Below, in pieces: positions 20,409 to 31,923 of a DNA stretch of 64,000 bases. Position 1 is the stretch's first letter. Every line of letters begins with the position of its first letter. Origin of the DNA: Craterostigma plantagineum (taxonomy: Eukaryota; Streptophyta; Magnoliopsida; Lamiales; Linderniaceae); assembly GCA_027422505.1 (NCBI GenBank), contig JAPQWV010000744.1, positions 62,001 to 126,000 on the forward strand. Reading direction: 5' to 3'. The notes under the pieces were generated by a model. It searched no databases and was not told the origin of the DNA. It saw only the letters and a program-made list of their open reading frames with translations. Made by a program: the position numbers and the translations under genes.

Positions 20409-20564
20409 CCTTACACGTATCGATCTCTTGCATATTTCAATTTGTTAATTTTTTCCTTTTCATGTTATGATCTATCTTGGTCTATTTGTGGTGAAATGGT
20501 GGGTTCGATTTTGATTTTATTTTTTGCTCCGTCTGTGCACTAACATTGTCGCCCCTAATCGTAG

Positions 20565-21126
20565 GTTTCCATGACATTGAGATGAACAAGGATCTGCTGA
20601 AGAAGAATGAAGGGAGCATAAAGCGTGTGGTGATGGATCTGATTGCTACTGATCAAGACGATGACAAGTAAACGCAGCTTATTTTTGCATATGCTTTTCT
20701 TATCTTTACTGCTAAATAAACAGATGTTCGACCTTGCCCTTATATTACATTCTATTTTTGGTTCGGCTTTCTTGGTCTGCTAAGCTTCTTCGGCTTGCTC
20801 ATCTTCAATTGAAACTCCCAACGCACAATTTCTTTAAAGGTATTGATCTGTTGCATATTAGAATTTTGTAAGTTTTTCTTTTTCATGTTATAACCTATCT
20901 GGGTTTATTTGTGGTTTCAATTAGGCATGCGTTGAGTTACATTTCACGTTCTTCGAATGTGAGCTCCCAAATAATTGATATTGATCGATCGAACAAAGAA
21001 AGCAAAAGGCGACTCTTCAACAGGTGAATAACGATGTATAGATTTGTTTTTTCAATTTGGGAGGAAATTTTGGTTTAATTTATTCTGTCCTGATTTCTGT
21101 AGGTTTTTGTACATGAGTAATTAAAG
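20565..21126 (+). pseudogene. Three-exon 3' end of an unidentified gene
   Basis: Exons 20565-20667, 20925-21023 and 21103-21126 have GT-AG borders and keep phase throughout. They encode FHDIEMNKDLLKKNEGSIKR... DQDDDK, then HALSYISRSSNVSSQIIDID... RRLFNR, then FLYMSN and a stop. The charged, helical sequence looks like the C-terminus of a larger protein, but I do not recognise the family. No upstream exon is certain; the frame at 20090-20240 may belong or not. It could be another captured fragment or a decayed resident gene. Confidence 0.5.
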
Positions 21127-22455
21127 AGGCTTCTTGGAATTGGATTTGGTTTTGGGAAAATGGGTGGATCATATCCACTCGATGGACGACCAAACGACAA
21201 CTCATATTTGTAGCTCTACTTTAAAATCAATTTCTGCCATGAGCTTCATGAGAGGAGCTTCGCGTTGTGATGCCGGCCTGAACAATGGAAGGTGGTTTTC
21301 GCTGAATCTTGGGCCATTTTTGGGGGCGGTGAGGCCACATACGTATAAGAAGATACACGGCTGAAATTGGGGACGATTCGACGCTGGTGGTGGTATTCAA
21401 GCTTTTTTCACAAAACTTGTCATCTCATTAATATCGCTTTTCAACTTCTCTCCACTATCACACCTCAAAGGAGAAATCGAGATGAAAATATCTACGCTAT
21501 GTGTTCCATAACAAGTTGCATCTGTGGCTGAAGATTGTGAAAAGCTACGCAAAGTATTTTCAGGTTTGCTCGATTCAATTATAGACAACCTTTTGTCTTC
21601 CTCTTTTGATGCGAGATCATTTTTCCTCATTCAAGAGATTTTCATATGCTTTTTTTGATATAGACACTTATTGGAAGCCGGCTCAGGTTTTGGAAACGAT
21701 GGGTGCGTTCTTTGATAAAGGCGGCTCAGGCGTCGGAAACGATAGGCTCATCAACAAGAGGCTTAGTTTAGGGGCGTGATGTTTAGGTACGGGACATAAT
21801 CACTTTAGGTGATGGGAAAAAATGAGGAATCTTAATTGATAATTGTATCCTGTTAATGGAAGAAAATTAATGTTCTGATAGATATCATGGTCATTTGGTT
21901 AACTATTCTATTATTTTATGATCTTGCGATGCTCGGGTCTGAGGAGGAAGGATAAGTCCGACCTAAAGAATAGCGTTTTGCCTGACTGAATAGGTTGAAG
22001 AATATTGGCGGGAGACTATGGATGAGACCTTGGTGGGCGGCAGCGGCGTCTCAATTGGTGCTGGCGGTGGTGTTGCTACTGTGTCGCCTAAACGGTATAC
22101 CAAGAGCTTTGATTTTTATTTTGCAAAACTGGCCGGTGAGTTATGTGTTCCGTTGGGTGATATATCAAAGGTCATCATACTTCGTATTTAATGCATCCAT
22201 TTAACAGGCAGGTAAACAGTCTTACAAACACATTCAATTAATATGAAGCTCAGTCTTGCAAAATAACGCCCGTTCAATCTTTTGGCCCACAAACACGCAT
22301 ACATAGATTTAATTTCTTGCGTATTTGTTCATTAGTTATACCAACATATATGGGTTTGCCTTCATTTCTGGATTCAACGAAATTCAATAGAATCGTGTAG
22401 ATATTTTCATCTTATTTATATGCGTGTCTCTGAATTTGATTGCCTTTCCTTGATT
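21127..22455. other. Low-coding DNA, unidentified frames
   Basis: The stretch contains a frame around 21985-22200 reading YWRETMDETLVGGSGVSIG and a duplicated GGCTCAGG...GGAAACGAT phrase at about 21680 and 21722. I cannot assign either. The remainder is AT-rich and noncoding up to the LINE insertion point. Confidence 0.35.
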
Positions 22456-22697
22456 GTAATCGCAGACTTTTTTTTGTGTGTAATGCCCCTATAAGCAAAA
22501 AGTATGTACAAAGTGAGCCGGAGACGAGCTCCGCAATCAAACCAGTAACATGCTACTGGGCACAAGCAAAAGCTCAACTACGCAAGTGAAAAACGCCTAC
22601 CAAGCCACACGCCAAAGTCTGCGTATGGCCACTCGATGCAGCTCGTACTTGGCGGGCGTACCACCAATGCGCATGATAACCAGATCAAGAACACTAC

Positions 22698-25600
22698 CTA
22701 CCAGCCTGTGAGGCGTAGTGATGATCCCTCCTTCCAGCGTCTATTTCTTGCCTGCCAAGTATGATAAACAAGAGAGGCAAGAACATGTCGATAAGCAGCC
22801 TGTAAAAGATGCTTCCCTCGCCACCGGGAGGCCGCCCACTGAATACCAGTGCTCCATGCCTGATAGGGCCAGATCCACCTAATCCGCCGCCGCAAAAGCC
22901 GCAGGCATTGCCGTGGGAATGGGCAGTCAAAAAAGAGATGTTGGGCCGTCTCAAAGTGCAACTCATCACAAAGGCACAAGCTGGAGTTCCCGCCCGCTGA
23001 GCAATCCGGCTTGTCCCTAGTCGAGAGGTGATCCTGCAAACCCAAATAAAGAATGAACTCGTGCCTAGGAACCTTCAAAGGGCCCCCAAACAGTGCAGCC
23101 CAGCAGACAGGTGGTCTCCTATGTTGCATCGCGTCCCTAGCCAACCGAGTCGTCATAGTCCCGTCCGAACCCTTCCATAGTACCCCATCTCGAGACCCAC
23201 GCACAACGCTCGGGAGTAGACGGCTGATCTCAATTTACTCAACCGCCCCCTGCCCAGGCCAGTTCCACCCATGCGCATCAATAACCATACTAAGTCTTGC
23301 ATCCTGTGGTAGACCCATCGCAACAGGACCCCGAGGGAAACGCTCAATCAATGGAGTAATAAGCAGCCAGGGATCCTTCCACAGCAAATCGTGGACCCGT
23401 CCCCAACACGGAATGTAATCAGAGATCGGATCAATGGTCTCAATTGTAGCATCTTCCTCCAGCTCCAAGCGTCATTCGCCGATACCCGGAGGTCCCAAAT
23501 CGAGCGAGACATCAGCCGCGTCCCATAAAGCCATTCAACCCAAATCGACCCCGGTGTTCTGCTAAGAACGCTCCACAAGTGCTTCAGCATTAAAGCCTTG
23601 TTGTCGACCGCGATAGACCTTAGTCCCAGTCCCCCTTCTCACGGGAAGACACATAACATCCCATGCCACCTTAGCTGATCCCCCTCCCCACAAGAACTTC
23701 CTAAAGTGCGTTTCCAAGGAATTGACCACGCCTTTAGGGAGCAGGAACACTCCCGCCCAATACGCATGAAGAGCCTGCAACACCGACTTCACCAGTTGCA
23801 GGCGGCCCGCATAGGATAAAGAGCGATTGAGCCATGACCCTAATCGCTGATCCACCTTCTGGAGGAGTGGGGCATAGTCATCAATCGTCAAGCGTGAAGT
23901 GATAAGCGGCACCCCCAAGTAACGAACCGGCAGATGGCCCACACGAAATCCCATCAGGGCCTGAAACGACGCCGTCAGACCCTCAGCTCGGCAAGAAAGA
24001 TACATCTCGCTCTTATCAGGGTTAGGATGTAACCCTGACAACCTTCCAAATTCATCCAACGCTCGTTTCAGCACCCCAACCGATGCCTCGTCCACATGGC
24101 TGAAGAGAAGGAGGTCATCCGCAAACGCTAACGAGACCAGTCTGAGTTCCTCACATCGCCGTATCGAAACCGAGGTTCCTCCGAAACATATCTCGTGAGC
24201 AGCCTTGAAGAACCTCCATAACCAAGGTAAAAAGATAGGGCGAAATGGGATCCCCCTGTCGCAGACCCCTCTTTCCCTGAAAAAACCCCACCACCTGCCC
24301 ATTCAAGTTGAGCGAGAAGGCTGTAGTCGTGAGGCATGCGCGAATCCAACCAATGTACGTAGGGTGAAAGCCCATGGCGTGTAACACCGACAGCAAAAAG
24401 CCCCACTCGACCTTGTCGTAGGCGCTCGCCAAGTCAATCTTGAACATCTCGTGGCGGGCGACCCTTGGACTTATACCCTAGGCGCAACTCCTGCGCCAGC
24501 AACACATTATCGCTTATGCGGCGCCCTGGTATAAACGCTGTCTGAGAGCCGTGCACCAACGAAGGCAGATGTATCTTCAGTCGGTTGGCCAGGATCTTGG
24601 AGATCACCTTGTAAAGTACATTGCAGCATGAGATGGGTCTGAAATCAGTCGCCCGCCTAGGTGCATCCCTCTTAGGGATCAACGTGATGAGTGTGCTGTT
24701 GAGCCCCTTAAGAAGCCTTCCCGTAACGAAGAAGTCATGTACCGCGTCTCCCACAATGCCCCATGCCGCTCGAAAAAACGCAACTGTATACCCGTCAGGG
24801 CCAGGCGCTTTCTCATCCCCCATAGAGAAGAGCACCGTCCGAACCTCCATATTAGTTACTACGCCAATCATGGAGGTAGCATTCGCTGGGGAAAGCGACC
24901 GTACCACAGCGCACTGCACGTCAGAATCTGCAATCGGCGCCGAGTGCATAGACTGACCCAATAAGTCCTGATGGAACCCAATCAACTCGCCTTCCACCTC
25001 ATCCGGCTCCTCCAGCAGGGTTCCCGTGGCCGTCTCCAAAGACCAAATCCGATTAGCAGCCCGGCGCATGGCTACCCTACGAAAGAAGTATGACGAGCAT
25101 TGGTCACCGTCCTTGAGCCATGCAAGCTTAGCCCGTTGTGACAATGCCGACTGCTCAACCATCACCGCTTTCGCATATAACGTTCGGCATATCCGTTCAA
25201 GGTCATAAAAGGCCTCCTCATTTGGGTACCGTGTAGCATAATCCTGTGCAATATCAAGAAAATATTTTGCCTCCGTGACGTTTGCCGTCAAATCCCCTTT
25301 CGACCGTCGCAGCCCCAGGAGAGAAGGCTTCAACATCTTCAGCCGTCTTACCAACACAAACATGGGATACCCCGTAATAGGAACCCCCCACACCTTCTGG
25401 ACCAAATCGAAGAACCTCGGATCCTTCACCAAGAAGTTGTCGAACCGAAACATCACCTTATGCTGTCACACTACAGTGGCCCCTAATAGGACAGGCGAGT
25501 GATCTGAGGTCGCAGGCAAACCACAACGACAGAAGGCGTCCGTAAATCTGGCAAACCACTGCGGGTTACCCAAAATCCGGTCCAAGCGCCTCCAGATCCC

Positions 25601-26182
25601 GGCATCAACACGTTGTTGATTATACCAAGTGAAGACCTGGCCCATCGTCGGTAATGTCAATAAATCCGCACTCACTAAGCATGCACGAAAGTCCTCCATA
25701 TCGTGAATAGGGGTCGATCCCCCTCTTCCCTCGTCCGGATGTAAAATAGCATTGAAGTCCCCCATTACTATCCATGCATCCGCCATCCGAACTGCAGACA
25801 TAGAAATCAATTCCTCCCATAAGAACACCCTCTCATCCCTCCTTGATTTCCCATAAGCGAAGGAAATAAAAACTGTCTCCTTTGTTACCAATGATTCGAC
25901 CCGGCAGTGGATAGCCTGAGTTGACAAACCAAGGACCCCCACCGTCAGAACCGATGGGTCCCAACCTACCTAGATGCGCGACGCTGGGCCGTCATCATAC
26001 TCAAAGAACCATCTCCAATGAGCCCTAATGCCTGTCGATATAAAATTAGCATTAGACTCCGACACTCGTGTCTCGATCAGTCCAATCATACACAGCCTCT
26101 CTCGCGAAATCAACTCCCCCACCGCCCTCCTATGGCCTTGCTTATTAAGACCACGCACATTCCATGATCCGACGCCTAACAT
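22698..26182 (-). pseudogene. LINE ORF2: endonuclease-reverse transcriptase, disrupted
   Basis: The endonuclease domain starts MLGVGSWNVRGLNKQGHR (26182) and continues with VMGDFNAIL and SDHSPVLL in the frame 25942-25466. In-frame stops occur at about 25968 and at 25464. The reverse transcriptase part (25456-23562) shows PGPDGYTVAFF, LIPKRDAPRRATDFRPIS, the GLRQGDPISPYLF motif and the catalytic FADDLLLF, with frame changes near 24440 and 24230. The C-terminal zf-RVT-like region with DCPFPRQC and WQARNRRW lies at 23204-22698, after further frame changes. At least two stops and three frameshifts make it non-functional. Confidence 0.9.
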
Positions 26183-26531
26183 AAAGGCACCCCATTGCGG
26201 GCTGCATCTGCTTTAGGGCCCGTATAGATAGTCAAGTCAGTCACTTCAGGCAATGAGCTAAGTAAATCAAATCGATTCCGACCGCCCGACGTCGAGGGCA
26301 CATCGGCATCTAGGGGCCGCGTCCGGCTCCCCTCCCCTTCCCAAACACGGCAGACGGGCTATCGCTTCCTCCCTCCTTGGACGGGACCAAGACTGCCTTC
26401 CCCTTGGCCCGCACGTGCCGCCATTCATCTTGCGGGTTTGGTAACATCCGACGAGGCCCATCGGTCCTACTCAGACGCCGTGGCCTAGCCCGCTGCCCGG
26501 CCGGCCTATCACGATTCCGGCCCAACCTATG

Positions 26532-27551
26532 CTACATACCGGTGTTCGCCCGCGGTTTCACAAGAGACGCAGCCACATCCCGCCCCGGCACATCGCTCGG
26601 CATGGGTGCTGGTTCGGCCGGCTTGGGCGGTTGTTGGGGACAATGGGCAACCCCATGTGCCCATGAGGTACAGTACGAACACGGAGACGGTTTCCAGTCA
26701 TACTCCACCTGGACATGAACAATAGCATCTTCCTCCTCACCTTCGCCTTGGATCAACACCTCAAAAGTTTCACAAAACGGCTCAGAGAGAGGCTTCATGA
26801 CACAAATGCGTGCATAATCCAGTCGTTCCCCATTCGCCGTAATGCCATCCGCAAACAATGGACGACCAACAGCACTCGCAACCAGCCCAAGGCCTTCTTG
26901 CGTCCACAGCTCACACGGCACATTCCGTAGCTTAACCCACAACGGCACCTCCACCAACTCCCTCCGTGCGAATGACATGCGGGGGCACCACGGTTCGAGG
27001 AATAGGGGTTGCCCTTGCCAAGGTCCCCCCTCTAAAGCTCCAACTTTAGCCTCATAGGTCTCAAACCTAAACATGAAGAACCCGTTAATAGTTGTCCGTA
27101 GTCCAACGAGGCCCTTCCAAATTGATCGAAAGTGCCGCTCAACAAAGGGAAAATATGGTTTGCGCCCTAGAAAGTAGCACACAAGCGTATGCTGCCAACG
27201 GTCGCACCCTCGCCGTGCCAATTCCGCCGTCAATCGCACCCTAGCCACTCCATTCACTACAGTTGGTGCCGTATATGATAATGCCATAGTCTGCGATGGC
27301 ACATATGGACTTGATGGGCCAGCTCGTTGGACAGCCGCCGCGTAGGATGCCGGATCTGCCTGGCCTGTCGCCATATTCGTACCAGGCCCCAGCCATGAGA
27401 ACACGGCCCCATGACGCGGGATAAACCCTCTCGTCCCATCAAACCCAGACCGCTCCCCCGTCGATCCGCCAGAGCCGTCTCCTAGCGGGGCATTCCCCGT
27501 CACAACCTCAGCCCATGACGCCGGAGAAGGCACCACGGCCGCCGCAAGCAC
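26532..27551 (-). CDS. LINE ORF1 protein (DUF4283 + zinc knuckle)
   Basis: This open frame of about 339 codons corresponds to the RNA-binding protein of plant L1 elements, expected to coat the LINE RNA. Residues about 100-250 fit DUF4283 (RWQHTLVCYFLGRKPYFPFV, then LWVKLRNVPCELWTQEGL). Near 290-310 a CysHis cluster CSYCTSWAHGVAHC forms a CCHC-like knuckle. The recorded start is GTG. Upstream in frame no ATG occurs before a stop (27627-27629), so the true start codon is mutated or a non-AUG codon is used. It lies about 350 bases upstream of ORF2 in the LINE. Confidence 0.8.
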   Translation of the reverse strand: MLAAAVVPSPASWAEVVTGNAPLGDGSGGSTGERSGFDGTRGFIPRHGAVFSWLGPGTNMATGQADPASYAAAVQRAGPSSPYVPSQTMALSYTAPTVVNGVARVRLTAELARRGCDRWQHTLVCYFLGRKPYFPFVERHFRSIWKGLVGLRTTINGFFMFRFETYEAKVGALEGGPWQGQPLFLEPWCPRMSFARRELVEVPLWVKLRNVPCELWTQEGLGLVASAVGRPLFADGITANGERLDYARICVMKPLSEPFCETFEVLIQGEGEEEDAIVHVQVEYDWKPSPCSYCTSWAHGVAHCPQQPPKPAEPAPMPSDVPGRDVAASLVKPRANTGM

Positions 27552-28342
27552 CCGATCAGATTTAGAAACCCTAGGTGGGTGGTTCGTATCTACCCCCGTC
27601 CTAGCGACTTTGACTTTGACGTCCGATCACCGTCGTCTCTGGCCAACCTTGGCCGGCCGGTGATTCTGCTATCCTTCTTCACTGATCTGGTGGGGGGAGG
27701 GATCGAGTGTACGTGATCTGACGCCTTGATCTGATGGCGGAGGATGTTGCATCTACGGCTCCGGCGGTGGGAAGGGAGTGCGATCAGGATGGTATCGGCG
27801 ACGCGGCGGCGGAGGCAAGGGCAGGCCCAGTGATGCCGGATCTGGATGCCTTACGTGAGGCTTACCCGGATTTTGCATTGTGCTTTGATGCCGAGCGATT
27901 CCGTGCCTTGCAAGCCACGGTTCAAGGTGCTGGGACGGGGCGTTCCGGCGATGGAGGACGATCTTGTATGGCTGTTTCTACGTCTATGGCGGATGGCAGA
28001 CCAAATATGGTGGGTGATCAGGCTGGTTCGCGGGTTCAGGCCTCTGACGAGGTGGTGGCGGACGCTGATCGGGTGATTATTGCAGCGAGGGCAACCTCTG
28101 GGCCAACCACGGTGACGAGCCAGGCTGGGATTGGGCCTAGGGTTTTGAATGGATCGCCGCCTATGTGCACTGGCCGTGCTACCGCCGTTGTTCTGCTCCG
28201 AGTGATTCTGCAAACCCTAATCGTCGACCAGAGAGGTGGCGGCCGGGAACTCCTCCACCTGCGTGTATGACGGTGCGGCGGTTCGTGGATATGGGCGCGT
28301 TAGCAGCTGATGAGCCCATGGATGAGGAAATCGTCGTCGATG
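27552..28342 (-). other. LINE 5' UTR
   Basis: These 790 bases lie between the upstream target duplication and ORF1. They are GC-rich and should contain the internal promoter. A 178-codon frame on the opposite strand (27734-28270) has no recognisable domain and is probably a by-product of composition. Confidence 0.6.
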
Positions 28343-28589
28343 GTAATCGCAGACTTTGCCCGGCGAATTATTGATTTGGAGCGATTAGTGAGAACACTCA
28401 ACCAGACAGGGAATTGGGTATTGTCTCAATGATTTGATTTTTATCCATTATTGTTATGCTCAGACATGGTGAGATGTTTACTAAATGTACGAGGTCATTA
28501 CTCTATGTTTATGTATGAAGCATGCGTGCAGAATATAGACATTTTTAGGAATGTCTTAGTTACTGAGAGCTTCTCTATCTCTAATGCCA

Positions 28590-28850
28590 TTTTCCGCTCT
28601 TTCTCACCTGAAATCCTTGTGGAAATTGAAAAATTGATCAACTTGCAACGACTGGTAAGTGATATCGACGATCATATATTGTATGCTTCACATAGGAGAT
28701 TATGTGAATTGTGAATAAATTAGTAACTTCATTGCAGATTGTGAATGACAAAATTATTACGCGTCTCCCTGCGGACATGGGAAGTCTCCAATCATTAAAA
28801 GCCATGTCACTTGATGGGAATCGAACGTTGATATGCTCAAAGGTGGAGCA
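28590..28850 (+). pseudogene. Leucine-rich-repeat protein exon fragments
   Basis: An exon ending at 28654 (EIEKLINLQRL, donor GTAAGT) joins across an 83-bp intron (acceptor TTGCAG, 28737) to 28738 onward: IVNDKIITRLPADMGSLQSL and then KAMSLDGNR. Both parts carry LxxLxxLxx/xLPxxxGxLxxL spacing, as in plant cytosolic LRR proteins. The reading is lost soon after (stop near 28868). It is an isolated fragment of a host gene. Confidence 0.6.
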
Positions 28851-28966
28851 GCGGCATTGTTCATGAGAGCTACGCCCTCTGTCAAGGACTGGAGACACAT
28901 AATGTGATAATCTTGGTGACATGTGTACGTTTTCTTCAACCATATGAAATGATAGTTTAGCATCAT

Positions 28967-29330
28967 GTAACTGAGATGATATCCTTGGTTGACCTAATTG
29001 AAGAGCAGATTTGTGTAGCTAAAGGAGAGAAGCTTCGTTACAAACATGTATTATTTCGATGGAATCTTTCTTCGTATATGAAATTGGTTGTACTCTAGAT
29101 AGCCATGTATATCCTGATTATGTGGTTCCATCGAGCTACGATTCACTTCTTGGAAAGGTTTTGGAAGCTAAATTGTTTCATATTAATATGATATGATTGA
29201 TCGTTTTGATTAATATATATATATATATATATATATATTTCAGCTTATATTGTGGGCTCCAACAAGGGCAATCCAATGCATGAAGAGGGCTCTTGATGAC
29301 CGGTGGAATCTACCCTGGAGTTAGCAAAGG
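28967..29330 (+). pseudogene. Biotin carboxylase exon fragments
   Basis: 28967-29043 encodes VTEMISLVDLIEEQICVAKG and then EKLRYK. 29095-29157 encodes DSHVYPDYVVPSSYDSLLGK. After an intron with AT repeats (acceptor CAG, 29243), 29244 onward encodes LILWAPTRAIQCMKRALDD. This order matches plastid acetyl-CoA carboxylase biotin carboxylase, but the segment that should lie between the first two pieces is missing and a frameshift follows ALDD. The fragment is clearly non-functional. Confidence 0.8.
29209..29238. repeat. (AT)n microsatellite
   Basis: An uninterrupted run of alternating T and A of about 28 bases lies inside the intron of the biotin carboxylase fragment. Confidence 0.9.
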
Positions 29331-30161
29331 TTCTGTTTGAATCTTCCTTAAGGGAACCTGTTCAAGCCTTTCGAGAAGTTCTTTTATCTATTTCATCTCA
29401 AACGTTTGTGACTTCTGTTAGTTATTTTCACGTTTTTAGAAAAAAATAAAAAAATGTTTGGTTACAAATTCATTATTAAACATTTGGACAAATTAGTTAT
29501 GTTTTCTTTGTTAGTAAGTTAACAATTATGGCTGCAGAGCTTGCACATGTAGCCTCTTCTAAAGGCAAGCTGATCCTCAAAGACTGAGGTAGTTTATCAT
29601 AGTAATTGGCCCCTTTTTAAGAAATTTATTTTTTTTGGTGCGATTTATTTGAATGTGTTATTAATCTAATTTCAGCTTTGCTATGTCTGAAATTGTTGTC
29701 GTCTTTACCATGTTTATTTTCTATTTTTCAGTTTCTTTCATTTGTTGTTTCAATTCAGGTGCCTCTTCTAGAGTTGAAGCAACAGATCCATGATTAGGTA
29801 ACAAGATGCCCGAGTTTTTGTATTTGAAAAGGGTGTTGGGTATTTGTCATCTTGATGACTGAGGACTGTGTGAAAATGGTGCATTTGCTTTTTGTCAAGT
29901 GTGAACTATTACTTGCATTGGGATAGGAAGAAGACATCGTTGTTTTATTTATTAATATTTTTACGAACCTGGGAGTTTTCGGGGTAATGCTGTTGTAGTT
30001 GTATTTTCTATCAAATTACCTTCAGCAGCTCAAGCTTCTGAGAGAAGCAATCGCTTTTGTTTTGCGAGCTTTATTCGATTCGACTGATCTTTTGTCCGAT
30101 CTGAGAAATCCCATTTCCAAGATTTGTCTGGTTTGCATTCGAGTTGATCTGGTGCATACGG
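29331..30161. other. Low-coding DNA before the copia element
   Basis: AT-rich sequence with short frames only. The frame 29999-30196 has no recognised similarity and runs into the LTR. Confidence 0.4.
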
Positions 30162-30166
30162 AGACT

Positions 30167-30517
30167 TGTAGAATACTACTTGTAATATTGCTTTGATTTT
30201 AATTAGCTGTCCCTGTAGTTAGGGGCTTTTCTTATATTTGTCCTTAGATTAGGACTTGTATGTTATTTATACCAAGTTTGTTTGGTATAAATACATTTGT
30301 AAACATCGTGCTTAATAGAAGATATTAGAATATTGATCCGAAAGGCTTGTAATCCAATTTCTACAGAGAGAAACAACAAAATCTTCATCTCACTAGGCAG
30401 ATTCTCTCTCAAGGTTTCAAAAGACTTTTTCGATCGAGCTTAGATTTTGCATAATTCTAATCGATTAACTAAGGATTCAAGTCTAGGATCTTAGAGTTGA
30501 TATGTTAGGACCTAGCA
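30167..30517 (+). repeat. 5' LTR of the copia element
   Basis: 351 bp, TGTAGAATAC...CCTAGCA. It contains TATTTATACC near 30263 as a possible TATA region. The boundary was set by comparing with the 3' LTR (TGTCAAATAC...CCTAACA) and by the matching target duplication. Confidence 0.9.
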
Positions 30518-30519
30518 AT

Positions 30520-30532
30520 TGGTATCATAGCA
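30520..30532 (+). promoter_or_regulatory. Primer binding site, initiator tRNA-Met type
   Basis: TGGTATCATAGCA starts two bases after the LTR. It matches the usual TGGTATCAGAGC with one change. Confidence 0.8.
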
Positions 30533-30539
30533 GATTCGT

Positions 30540-31920
30540 TTTGTTTTGAATCGAAAATTGTTAGAATTCGGATCGAATTTTGATTCTGGTACTGTTCCAT
30601 CGAAGAACAGTTTGGCGCGAAAATGAAATTCGATCTGATTTCCTTAATTCTGTGCTTATCTGAGTAAAATTTGATGTTTTTCTGCTAGCATAAGTAGCTT
30701 AAATCAACCAGGAATAGATCGGTAGCAATCAGAATCATGATTTAGGTTGAATTATTTACTATGAGATTTCACTGTTTGCGCGATGAACAATTTGAACGTG
30801 TTCTGATTTCTGCAAAATTGAACATTATTTGCTTCGAACATGTTTAATCTTCTGTTTGTCAGCAATCAGTAGCTGATTTCGAGCATATACATGTAGTTTC
30901 ATCGATTAATTTTCAGTATCTGCTTGGATTCAATGTTAAATCGTATTCTGTTACTGTTTGCATAATTTCAATTTTTCTCGCTAAGTTCTTCGATCAGGGT
31001 TTATTTCTCGATCGAAAAACTACGTGCAAAAAAATTTTCAATTAAGAATACTGATTTACTACTGAAGTCGCTGTTGTCACACACATTTTTAGCAAAAGAA
31101 ATTTCGAGCATTAGATTTTTCTACAAGAATTGATGATTTTGACCTCGCGAAAAACTTTTTCTCTCGAGAAACTTTCGGTCAGACATTTCTTGTTTGACTT
31201 TGGGATTTTTGTTCATAAAATTTTTTCAGTCACCTATTAATTTTGACTCAGAGAGAAACTCCATTGGGTACTGTTTCTCGACGACCAAAACCAATTAACG
31301 TATCGAAACACTTTCTCGACTGCCGGATTTCGATCAAATTTCAAAATTCAATTTGACTGAAGATACATACATAGGCCGGACTACCTTTGGACCGAGCAGG
31401 ATCAGATTGTTTACAGTCTGATAACCGGACCGATATGTTGAACAACGCCACGTATCTTCTAAATTTTTTCGATCGAAAATGTAGCGCTAAATTGAAACTG
31501 TGCACTCGAGAAATTTAGTCAACTTCTCGAGTCAATATTTTGAAAAAGTCTACATTTTGAATTTCGGTCAACAAAATATTTCGACGATTAAAATTTCAAT
31601 ATCAAAACTTCACGAGTCAATTTGTCGATTGAGTTCACTGTTTAAACAGTTTCTCTTCGCAAAATTACATTCGAATGGAAATTTTATTTTCGCTCGATAA
31701 ATTTTTCTCGAACAGTACCTGGCGTGCAATATCAGTAACACTATTCTTAATCGACAAAATTATTTTTGATCAAACTGTAATGATTGAATCAAAAATAATT
31801 CTCGATCATTCTTTTAAAATCAAACGCTACTAACAAATTTGCTACTTGTGAAGCACGTCACATCATTCTTCAACTCATCAAAACAACAAACGAAGATCCG
31901 ACATCAACTCAAGAAAAACA
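30540..31920 (+). other. Leader of the copia element with TTTCTCGA-type words
   Basis: An untranslated leader of about 1.4 kb. The 30980-31750 part is full of TTTCTCGA, TCGATCGAAAA and AATTTCGA words, which recur in the spacer at 37850-38420. No open frame of note. Confidence 0.5.
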
Positions 31921-31923
31921 GAA

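Larger units (their letters stand above)
22471..28342 (-). mobile_element. Full-length L1-type LINE
   Basis: This non-LTR retrotransposon runs on the minus strand. It is bounded by a perfect 15-bp duplication, GTAATCGCAGACTTT (22456-22470 and 28343-28357), with a short A-tail (T-run on the plus strand at about 22471-22475) at its 3' end. It has ORF1 (27551-26532) with DUF4283-like and zinc-knuckle parts, and ORF2 (26182-22698) with endonuclease, reverse transcriptase and a C-terminal zf-RVT-like domain. ORF2 has in-frame stops and frameshifts, so this copy is dead. The full length and clean duplication suggest moderate age. Confidence 0.93.

Noticed and set aside
17263..30161. A defined Helitron carrying the host gene fragments
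   Set aside because: The fragment pattern fits, but I could not find a convincing 5' TC/3' hairpin-CTRR pair, so no element was annotated.
30176..30180. CTACT as copia target duplication with the LTR starting at 30181
   Set aside because: Comparing the two LTRs shows similarity extending upstream to 30167/42312, which yields the matching AGACT duplication.
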